Assembly: GCA_029256645.1 (NCBI GenBank)
Contig: JAQSXM010000285.1
Span: forward strand, 1 to 5,054
DNA length: 5,054 nucleotides
DNA from: Sporomusa sp.
GTDB taxonomy: Bacteria > Bacillota_C > Negativicutes > Sporomusales > Sporomusaceae
Reading direction: 5' to 3'
Under the pieces are notes generated by a model. It saw nothing but the letters and a program-made list of their open reading frames with translations. It had not been told where the DNA came from and did not search any database. The position numbers and the translations under genes are program-made. Positions 1 to 4,190 of the stretch are shown here, piece by piece (the stretch's first letter is position 1; each line of letters opens with the position of its first letter).

Positions 1-855
1 CCGGGTTTGCATGGGGTTGCCGAGGCTGCAGGCAGTACCGTCATCTATCCAAAAGAAGATAATTCGCCATACATCAGTGAATTTGCCATACAGGAAGAAC
101 GCGACCTAGACCGCCTTGTTATTCCTGATCCGTGGACTAAAGGGCGCTTGCCGCTTCACCTGGCGGCTTTGCAAACCCTAATGGAGCGTTTGGGAACAGA
201 GGTGCCGGTTACAACCAATGTGGCCGGGCCCTTCACTGTGGCGGCTAACTTAAGGGGGACTGAACCTTTCTTACGGGATTTGTACCAAAACACTGAGTTT
301 GCCCATCGCTTGCTGCAGTATGCCTTGCAAAGTACGCTTGCTTATATACTCGAAGTGGCAAAAATAGGTGTAAAAGTCAGTATTGCCGACCCTACAGCAT
401 CAACAAGTCTGATTAGTCCCCGGCATTTTCATGAATTTGCATTTCCTTATCTGAGCGAATTGATTAGTAATATTAAACGACTCACCAATTGTGCCCCGTC
501 TCTGCACATATGCGGCAATACGAAAAAAATATGGGAGCATATGGCTGATACTGGAGCTGGGATCTTAAGTCTGGACGACACAATCGATTTGGCGGAAGCA
601 AAGGCAGCAGTGGGCAATCTGACAGCGCTAATGGGGAATGTTAAACCGACGGCAACGATGTTTTTAGGGAAGCCGGCCGAAGTGATCAGGGAAGCTAAAG
701 AATGTCTGCGCAAGACGTATGATAATCCCAAAGGTTACATTCTGGCACTTGGCTGCGGTCTGCCGATGAAAGCCCCGGTAGAGAATGTTCATGCTTTGTT
801 CCAGGCAGCCAGAGAATTTGGCCGGTATCCAATTGATCCGGGAAGGTTGAATTAG
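1..855 (+). CDS. Uroporphyrinogen decarboxylase-fold methyltransferase (MtaA/CmuA type), 5' partial
   Basis: The frame is open from the first base and ends at TAG 853-855, giving 284 codons. The usual family length is about 340-370, so roughly 60-90 N-terminal residues lie left of the window, and the TTG/Met-like codon at 7 is not the true start. Family signatures seen: the segment ADPTASTSLISP followed by HFHEFAFPYL, then LHICGNT, then MGNVKPTATMFLGKP, and finally LGCGLP followed by APVENVHAL. His (505-507) and Cys (511-513) form the H-x-C pair and Cys (754-756) the distal ligand, matching the H-x-C-Xn-C zinc site of corrinoid:thiol or corrinoid:tetrahydrofolate methyltransferases. A true haem-pathway UroD lacks this zinc site. 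Members of this family move a methyl group from a methylated corrinoid protein to CoM, tetrahydrofolate or a similar acceptor in the cytoplasm; the substrate here is unknown. It ends only 15 bp from the 3' end of the opposing gene. Confidence 0.88.
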   Translation, partial: PGLHGVAEAAGSTVIYPKEDNSPYISEFAIQEERDLDRLVIPDPWTKGRLPLHLAALQTLMERLGTEVPVTTNVAGPFTVAANLRGTEPFLRDLYQNTEFAHRLLQYALQSTLAYILEVAKIGVKVSIADPTASTSLISPRHFHEFAFPYLSELISNIKRLTNCAPSLHICGNTKKIWEHMADTGAGILSLDDTIDLAEAKAAVGNLTALMGNVKPTATMFLGKPAEVIREAKECLRKTYDNPKGYILALGCGLPMKAPVENVHALFQAAREFGRYPIDPGRLN

Positions 856-870
856 AATTTGAGCAGTGTA

Positions 871-1281
871 TTACTCTGCAGTTATGAAGGTTCGCCATTC
901 GCTCCATATATTGCCATATCCCACACGGTAAAAATAGCTGGTTCCTGGTTTTAGCCTGCTAATGGTTGATGAATACGTGTGAATGAGGCCGTCAGCAGTC
1001 AATAGATTTGTCGCTTCGACTGTAATTGTTTTGACGTCATATGGGGATGGATGTTTGCTGCTGCTTTCTGCGTATTGCAGATGGCAGCCCCCTGTGCCGG
1101 CATCCATCCTCCAGGTAATTGTCTGGCTGGTCTGTGGATTATTGGTGCTTATTACTGTGATTTGTTCAGGATATGCAGTGGCTAATGAACTGGTGGAAAG
1201 AAAAGGAACGGCAGGGAGGCCAGACAGGATAGTGACTAATATTATTATCAGGGCAATATGCTTGCTTTTTAACCTTAACAT
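871..1281 (-). CDS. Secreted stand-alone purple acid phosphatase N-terminal (FN3-like) domain; catalytic domain absent
   Basis: This is a 136-residue protein. Residues 1-36 look like a signal peptide or anchor: MLRLKSK, a hydrophobic core (IALIIILVTILSG), and a possible cleavage after SLATA. The rest resembles the fibronectin-III-like N-terminal domain of purple acid phosphatases: PEQITVISTNNPQTSQTITW, then LQYAE, a conserved-type HTYSSTISRLKPGTSYFYRVG, and WSEWRTF. In full proteins a metallophosphatase domain follows immediately. Here the frame stops (TAA 871-873) exactly at that boundary, and the methyltransferase gene begins 15 bp on. No metal-binding GD or GNH motifs are visible in any frame on this strand. 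I place the start at ATG 1281 because AAGGAG (1293-1298) sits 11 nt before it; a GTG at 1293 would overlap this site. The gene follows the permease stop closely and is probably the last gene of that operon. It is either a decayed remnant or a small exported domain protein. Confidence 0.68.
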   Translation of the reverse strand: MLRLKSKHIALIIILVTILSGLPAVPFLSTSSLATAYPEQITVISTNNPQTSQTITWRMDAGTGGCHLQYAESSSKHPSPYDVKTITVEATNLLTADGLIHTYSSTISRLKPGTSYFYRVGYGNIWSEWRTFITAE

Positions 1282-1292
1282 AAAGATTGCCA

Positions 1293-1298
1293 CTCCTT
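1293..1298 (-). promoter_or_regulatory. Ribosome binding site deciding the start of the PAP-N domain gene
   Basis: AAGGAG on the minus strand overlaps the TAA stop of the upstream permease (1297-1299). It lies 11 nt before ATG 1281 but only touches the alternative GTG at 1291-1293, which argues for the ATG and for translational coupling with the permease. Confidence 0.6.
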
Positions 1299-2055
1299 AA
1301 GGCTCATTCCATACCACAATCCTCTTTTCCATGTATTTGAAAATGGTATCAATAGAGATGCTTAATACAGCAATAACCACAACACCGGAGAATATCCACT
1401 CAATATTGTAGTTTTCCTGGCTGTAGATAAGAAACCACCCTAACCCTGAACTTGATCCCATCATCTCGGCAGCAATGAGTAGGAAAAAAGAATAGCCTGC
1501 GCTCAAGCGTAACCCGGTAAAAATTGATGGTCCGGCTGCCGGCAGCACGACTTTGTAAAAGAGTGACCAGCGCGTCAGACCGAATGACCGGGCTGCTTTC
1601 AATAAGTCAGCGTCTATATGACGGACCCCGGCAGCCGTGTTAAATAAAACCGGCCAGATACAAATCCAGGCAATGATCGCCAGCTTAGCTGCTTCGCCAA
1701 TTCCCAGGAATAATATAATCACGTGAAATAAGATATAGGGGTTAGCTTGAGCTGCTAGTTCAAACAAGGGTCCTAAAGCTGTCTCCAGCTTGCGAAACCA
1801 ACCACCCATGATAAAGCCTAAAGGAATACCTATGGCCACCGCAATCGCCAGCCCACCCAGGGATCGTTGTAGACTAATTGCAATATGGGGCAGCAGCGTT
1901 CCGGCGATGATGAGGTCTTTAATGGCCACCAGCACAGTGGAAAAAACCGGTATAAACATGGTATTGACCAGCCCTAGCCTGGCCGATATTTCCCACACTA
2001 ATATAAAAATGATGCTTGCAATCGTATTGGTAAACACTGTTTTCAACACTTTCAT
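1297..2055 (-). CDS. ABC transporter permease, SsuC/TauC/NrtB family
   Basis: This 252-residue inner-membrane permease has the usual length for the nitrate/sulfonate/taurine importer family (BPD_transp_1 fold). Hydrophobic segments lie near residues 10-27, 67-86, 106-120, 122-142, 178-198 and 220-238. The cytoplasmic EAA coupling loop that docks on the ATPase is at about 149-178, with KAARSFGLTRWSLFYKVVLP. It is followed by the family hallmark LIAAEMMGSSSGLGWFL. Start ATG 2053-2055 has GGGGAGG (2064-2070) 8 nt upstream. It lies 26 nt after the other permease gene, so the two very likely form a heterodimeric channel from one transcript. The substrate cannot be read from sequence; the family imports oxyanions and small sulfonated or aromatic compounds. 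No ATPase or binding-protein gene is present in the window. Confidence 0.93.
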   Translation of the reverse strand: MKVLKTVFTNTIASIIFILVWEISARLGLVNTMFIPVFSTVLVAIKDLIIAGTLLPHIAISLQRSLGGLAIAVAIGIPLGFIMGGWFRKLETALGPLFELAAQANPYILFHVIILFLGIGEAAKLAIIAWICIWPVLFNTAAGVRHIDADLLKAARSFGLTRWSLFYKVVLPAAGPSIFTGLRLSAGYSFFLLIAAEMMGSSSGLGWFLIYSQENYNIEWIFSGVVVIAVLSISIDTIFKYMEKRIVVWNEP

Positions 2056-2081
2056 ACAAGCCGCCTCCCCGTAAGTCCGTG

Positions 2082-3116
2082 TTATTCACCTATCGTGTAA
2101 TTTAATGGCTCATCTTTTTTCTCAGTACATCCTGGTGGATGCTGTTTCACACCCATAGTATGGGTTGCATGATTTAGCTGAGGCGAGGTATGCTGAAGCA
2201 ACCGTTCTGTATTTAAGCGATTTATTTCATGACCGCCAGCAGCAATAATGACAGCAAACAAGATTACCACAGCCGGTACATAGTATTGGTTGAACACCCT
2301 TGACCATCGCCCTTTCACCTTGGCAGGCGCAGCAGTGTCGAAGATTTCCACGGTTTGTTTCCAGTAAAAGCTGGTTTTTTCTATATGTAAAATGACTTTA
2401 TTAATAAGAACTCCCAGCAAAATGATAAACACACCGCCGGCGTACATCCGCGGCAGCTGAGAAAGCATTGCAGATGCATGGACCAGCCAGCCCAATCCGG
2501 CTTTGGCCCCAAGCATTTCAGCGGCCACAAGCATAAATACCGCCATCTGTACGCCAATGCGTATGCCGGTAACAATCGTGGGGAAAGCGCCTGGCAACAG
2601 AATATCGCGCATTAAAACAAGAGCAGAAACATTCATCGACCGTCCTGTTTTAATTAAGAGCGGATCAACGGTGCAAATTCCCGTAATGGTATGAAACAGA
2701 ATCGGCCATAATGCGACCAGGGCAATAATCATCAATTTCATGGTTTCACCAATTCCAAAAAATAACATAAATACTGGAGCAAGTGAAAATGGATTGACAT
2801 TGCTTAATAGCCGGAAAAGCGGGTCCAAATAGTTGAGCACTCTCGGAAACCACCCTGCCAAAACAGCACCTGTGGGAACTGCGATCAGCAAAGCTAAGAG
2901 CAAGCCCAGTGCTGCCCGCCATAAACTCACAATAAGCTGCGAATACAGCAGGCCCTGATCCCAAAGCTTATACCCTGCAGCCGCTACCGCCGATAAAGGC
3001 GGTAAAAACTGCGCGTCAGCCCAGCCTAACCGTGGCGCGATTTCCCATAAAATCATGAATATAAGCAGTCCTGAACTTTTTAATGCCACACCGCTCGCTG
3101 CCGCTAACAGTCTCAT
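2082..3116 (-). CDS. ABC transporter permease, SsuC/TauC/NrtB family, with C-terminal transmembrane extension
   Basis: This is a 344-residue permease. Residues 1-255 are the normal SsuC/TauC-type core: an N-terminal helix near 14-31, GLLLALLIAVPTGAVLAGW (71-89), an EAA-type loop at about 151-180 and LVAAEMLGAKAGLGWLV (196-212). The loop is degenerate: KTGRS replaces the usual EAARS/KAARS and the conserved glycine region reads MNVSA, while LLPGAFPTIVTGIRI is intact. Residues 256-344 are additional: a charged linker (APAKVKGRW), one extra predicted helix (about 279-295, YYVPAVVILFAVIIAAGG) and a hydrophilic tail rich in His, Thr and Gln ending in TIGE. I chose ATG 3114-3116 because GGGGGG (3124-3129) lies 7 nt upstream; an in-frame start 22 codons earlier would begin inside the terminator hairpin. 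It is the first gene of the operon, followed by the second permease. Confidence 0.9.
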   Translation of the reverse strand: MRLLAAASGVALKSSGLLIFMILWEIAPRLGWADAQFLPPLSAVAAAGYKLWDQGLLYSQLIVSLWRAALGLLLALLIAVPTGAVLAGWFPRVLNYLDPLFRLLSNVNPFSLAPVFMLFFGIGETMKLMIIALVALWPILFHTITGICTVDPLLIKTGRSMNVSALVLMRDILLPGAFPTIVTGIRIGVQMAVFMLVAAEMLGAKAGLGWLVHASAMLSQLPRMYAGGVFIILLGVLINKVILHIEKTSFYWKQTVEIFDTAAPAKVKGRWSRVFNQYYVPAVVILFAVIIAAGGHEINRLNTERLLQHTSPQLNHATHTMGVKQHPPGCTEKKDEPLNYTIGE

Positions 3117-3120
3117 ATTC

Positions 3121-3198
3121 TCACCCCCCAGCGTAATAGCTCTTGCTTGAAATAAAAAGGCCAAAGAAGCTGTTGATAACAACCTCTTTGGCCTTCAT
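3121..3198 (-). CDS. Possible 25-codon leader ORF before the permease operon
   Basis: On the minus strand ATG 3196-3198 opens 25 codons, beginning MKAKEVV and ending KSYYAGG, with TGA at 3121-3123, only 4 nt before the permease ATG. The reading frame runs through the whole terminator-like hairpin (3157-3195). A translating ribosome would therefore melt the hairpin and allow read-through, as in transcription attenuation or polarity relief. The ribosome binding site is weak (AAAGAA, immediately before the ATG), and I see no run of a single regulatory amino acid. A chance ORF is quite possible. Confidence 0.28.
   Translation of the reverse strand: MKAKEVVINSFFGLFISSKSYYAGG
3150..3195 (-). terminator. 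Terminator-like hairpin in the permease operon leader (attenuator candidate)
   Basis: Arms 3157-3167 and 3185-3195 (AAGGCCAAAGA / TCTTTGGCCTT) pair perfectly. The stem continues through isolated mismatches to TGTT/AACA around a GAT loop, so almost the whole 39 nt is paired. On the minus strand the stem is followed by TTTATTT (3150-3156). No minus-strand gene lies upstream and the promoter is only about 60 nt before it. It therefore sits inside the leader of the permease operon rather than ending another gene. Confidence 0.72.
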
Positions 3199-3254
3199 TT
3201 TCTTTAGATCAGCCGCCATACAATATTATGCCGAATGATTATATTTTAGCATTA

Positions 3255-3283
3255 ATTGTAACATGGTTTGGGGCAATGGTCAA
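3255..3283 (-). promoter_or_regulatory. Sigma-A promoter of the permease operon
   Basis: Reading the minus strand, -35 TTGACC (3278-3283), a 17-bp spacer, and -10 TACAAT (3255-3260) match the consensus at five of six bases each. Transcription would begin near 3248, giving a leader of about 130 nt before the permease start. A short dyad, ATTTC...GAAAT (3287-3300), lies just upstream of the -35 and could be a regulator site. Confidence 0.75.
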
Positions 3284-3330
3284 TTTATTTCTCCGGAAAT
3301 CTATGGCACTGTACAACAAAAAATACTGGC

Positions 3331-3345
3331 ATCGAAAAGTTCGAT
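3331..3345. promoter_or_regulatory. Palindrome between the divergent promoters (operator candidate)
   Basis: ATCGAA, three bases, TTCGAT is a perfect 6-bp dyad centred about 24 bp upstream of the plus-strand -35 and about 55 bp upstream of the minus-strand -35. The position suits a regulator acting on both divergent units. I do not recognise the protein family that would bind it. Confidence 0.35.
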
Positions 3346-3360
3346 ATTCACTTTTGAGCA

Positions 3361-3390
3361 TTGACACATATAGCTTCCATATGTTATTAT
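3361..3390 (+). promoter_or_regulatory. Sigma-A promoter of the small ORF / DUF1858 unit
   Basis: A perfect -35 TTGACA (3361-3366) is followed after 18 bp by TATTAT (3385-3390); TTATTA with 17 bp overlaps it. A perfect TATAAT at 3388-3393 is 21 bp away, too far for normal use. Transcription would start near 3397. A dyad of TTCCATAT (3375-3382) and ATATGGAA (3399-3406) brackets the -10, so a dimeric regulator bound there would block the promoter. Confidence 0.65.
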
Positions 3391-3396
3391 AATACA

Positions 3397-3490
3397 AAAT
3401 ATGGAATTTGTGCATTGAATCCATCATAGCATTGTGCCGATTAGATAACAAGCTGAAGGCCGGTTCATAGTATGAACTTGGCCTTTTATT
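3397..3490 (+). ncRNA. Possible ~90-nt leader RNA or small RNA between promoter and first terminator
   Basis: The stretch from the predicted transcription start to the first terminator has no ORF of note. Its 5' part can fold into a 7-bp hairpin with one bulge (3401-3408 with 3418-3424, pairing ATGGA and TCCAT and adjoining AT pairs). A less structured section with a repeated GCATTG (3412-3417 and 3429-3434) and the terminator hairpin follow. It matches no riboswitch consensus that I know. It could be a free small RNA, or the first half of an attenuated leader. Confidence 0.35.
3456..3490 (+). terminator. First terminator-like hairpin of the plus-strand leader
   Basis: AAGGCC (3456-3461) pairs with GGCCTT (3480-3485) and GTTCAT (3463-3468) with ATGAAC (3472-3477) around an AGT loop, with one G-U pair and one bulged T between the two helices. 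The right arm runs directly into TTATT on the plus strand. Confidence 0.65.
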
Positions 3491-3509
3491 AATTATAGGA
3501 AAGAGCAGT

Positions 3510-3571
3510 TTAGTCAGATGATGTATGGTAGTGGAACACAGAATACTTGAATGGATCAATGGGTTGACTAG
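3510..3571 (+). ncRNA. Foldable three-way junction upstream of second terminator (aptamer candidate)
   Basis: TTAGTCAG (3510-3517) can pair with TTGACTAG (3564-3571), including G-U ends. This encloses two small hairpins: GTAGTG...CAC...TAC (3528-3546, loop GAA) and TTGA...TCAA (3547-3559). The closing stem ends 5 nt before the second terminator hairpin, the usual position for an expression-platform switch. No known riboswitch motif is recognised, and short stems like these can occur by chance. Confidence 0.28.
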
Positions 3572-3576
3572 CGAAT

Positions 3577-3617
3577 AAGCTGGAGACGCAACTAGGGCGT
3601 TTCCGGCTTTTTAATTT
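3577..3617 (+). terminator. Second terminator-like hairpin of the plus-strand leader
   Basis: AAGCTGGAGACGC (3577-3589) pairs over 13 bp, including two G-U pairs, with GCGTTTCCGGCTT (3597-3609) around a 7-nt loop. TTTAATTT follows. It lies 29 nt before the ribosome binding site of the small ORF, so it would control read-through into that gene rather than end one. Confidence 0.72.
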
Positions 3618-3645
3618 ATCTGGACAAGGAAGAAGTGATGTATTT

Positions 3646-3652
3646 AAGGAGG
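3646..3652 (+). promoter_or_regulatory. Strong ribosome binding site for the 21-codon ORF
   Basis: AAGGAGG is a near-complete complement to the 16S rRNA tail and sits 7 nt before TTG 3660. It has no other sensible start to serve: a GTG at 3653 touches it and opens only a ten-codon frame. This makes translation of the small ORF credible. Confidence 0.6.
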
Positions 3653-3659
3653 TGCAGGT

Positions 3660-3725
3660 TTGGCGATTGAGGGGACCGGTTTAGGGTTTGTTAGTTTTGC
3701 CTTTTGGGGAGATGAAGTAAGGTAA
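3660..3725 (+). CDS. Small protein or leader peptide, 21 residues, TTG start
   Basis: TTG 3660-3662 opens 21 codons ending at TAA 3723-3725. The product starts MAIEGTGLGF, continues VSFAFWG, and ends DEVR: a short hydrophobic aromatic segment between acidic ends. An excellent AAGGAGG site lies 7 nt upstream. Its stop codon overlaps the AAAGGAG ribosome binding site of the DUF1858 gene, so the two are likely translated in a coupled way from the promoter at 3361. I do not recognise the peptide. It could be a membrane-associated small protein, a partner of DUF1858, or a leader peptide whose translation affects the next gene. Confidence 0.5.
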   Translation: MAIEGTGLGFVSFAFWGDEVR

Positions 3726-3739
3726 AGGAGATGAGGTTT

Positions 3740-3946
3740 ATGGCTATTTCTAAAGAATTGGGTATCAGGGAGGTTGTCAGCAAATACCCGGATACTATTG
3801 CAGTGTTCCGGAGATATGGGATGGGATGTTTCGGGTGTGCAGCGGCTAGTTATGAGAATATAGAAGAAGGCGCGCGAGCTCATGAAATCGATATTGATCT
3901 TTTAATCAATGACCTAAATAAAGTAGTTCAGGATAATTCCAATTGA
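3740..3946 (+). CDS. DUF1858 domain protein (redox-disulfide, hybrid-cluster-protein-associated type)
   Basis: This 68-residue cytoplasmic protein is one complete DUF1858 domain. It has the family pattern IREVVSKYPDTIAVFRRYGM, then C30-F-G-C33, then IEEGARAHEIDIDLLINDLN. Family members are small helical proteins whose CxxC pair is thought to form a redox-active disulfide or hold a metal. They often lie beside, or are fused to, hybrid cluster protein and other anaerobic iron-sulfur redox enzymes. I chose ATG 3740 because AAAGGAG (3724-3730) is 9 nt upstream; the ATG at 3731 touches that site. It follows the 21-codon ORF by 14 nt and is closed by the hairpin at 4034-4078. The nitrogenase-like gene downstream on the same strand suggests a redox or maturation role for it, which is inference. 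Confidence 0.9.
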   Translation: MAISKELGIREVVSKYPDTIAVFRRYGMGCFGCAAASYENIEEGARAHEIDIDLLINDLNKVVQDNSN

Positions 3947-4013
3947 TATGGGCGACAGGAAAGAAATTTAGCACGAATTTGATTTCTAATTGTAGTTAAA
4001 AATGGTTAGTTTG

Positions 4014-4023
4014 ACTGATCAGT
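4014..4023. repeat. 10-bp palindrome ACTGATCAGT
   Basis: A perfect 10-bp dyad 67 bp after the DUF1858 stop. It overlaps a small hairpin, TCAGTA/TACTGA (4019-4024 with 4030-4035), that abuts the main terminator. It may be a protein site or simply part of a stacked terminator structure. Confidence 0.3.
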
Positions 4024-4033
4024 ATAAGCTACT

Positions 4034-4080
4034 GAAGGCAAAGATAAGTTTCCTGTCGGAAAACTTATCTTTGCCTTCTT
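4034..4080 (+). terminator. Terminator after the DUF1858 gene
   Basis: GAAGGCAAAGATAAGTTT (4034-4051) and its exact complement (4061-4078) form a perfect 18-bp stem with a 9-nt loop. The tail is TTGTT, a weak U-tract, but the stem is very stable. It separates the DUF1858 unit from the nitrogenase-like gene, which therefore probably has its own promoter. Confidence 0.8.
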
Positions 4081-4085
4081 GTTGG

Positions 4086-4108
4086 ATCAGCAATTAATAA
4101 ATGCTGAT
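4086..4108. promoter_or_regulatory. Inverted repeat upstream of the nitrogenase-like gene (operator candidate)
   Basis: ATCAGCA (4086-4092) and TGCTGAT (4102-4108) form a perfect 7-bp dyad around an AT-rich 9-nt centre, about 85 bp before the nitrogenase-like start. No T-tract follows, so it is more likely a regulator site than a terminator. Confidence 0.35.
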
Positions 4109-4122
4109 AAGCAGGTTGCTAG

Positions 4123-4137
4123 TGGCGTAACGCTTGT
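4123..4137 (+). promoter_or_regulatory. Weak sigma-54-like promoter candidate for the nitrogenase-like gene
   Basis: TGGC (4123-4126) and TTGT (4134-4137) have the -24/-12 spacing of sigma-54 promoters, with the GG and the downstream G exactly 12 apart. The -12 element reads TTGT instead of TTGC, a loss at a strongly conserved base. No good sigma-A pair is visible in 4081-4176 either (best: TTGGAT, 17 bp, GATAAG at 4083-4111). Confidence 0.22.
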
Positions 4138-4190
4138 CATCAGTCAGAGATAGGCATTGGAAAAATAGTAATGAACAGGAGGCGTGTCAC

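Noticed and set aside
862..880. Hairpin GCAG...CTGC between the convergent genes as a bidirectional terminator
   Set aside because: Only four contiguous pairs, a T-T mismatch and no T-tract on either side; too weak to call.
695..907. Minus-strand ORF tested as a frameshifted continuation of the PAP-like protein
   Set aside because: It contains no metallophosphatase motif and mostly mirrors the methyltransferase gene, so the truncation is not explained by a simple frameshift.
983..1300. 105-residue plus-strand ORF
   Set aside because: It is antisense to the PAP-N domain gene, whose signal peptide and FN3-like motifs are on the minus strand; no plausible plus-strand family.
3388..3393. Perfect TATAAT as the -10 of the TTGACA at 3361
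   Set aside because: The spacer would be 21 bp, outside the functional range; TATTAT at 3385-3390 gives 18 bp.
3239..3559. 106-residue minus-strand ORF across the divergent control region
   Set aside because: Its composition resembles no protein family. It overlaps both promoters and a terminator hairpin and has no ribosome binding site, so it is chance open frame in AT-rich DNA.
3397..3617. Cobalamin, SAM, c-di-GMP, T-box or molybdenum-cofactor riboswitch
   Set aside because: None of the conserved cores I know for these classes can be found in the leader on either strand.
3644..3883. 79-residue minus-strand ORF
   Set aside because: It is antisense to the 21-codon ORF and DUF1858, which have good ribosome binding sites and, for DUF1858, a clear family match.
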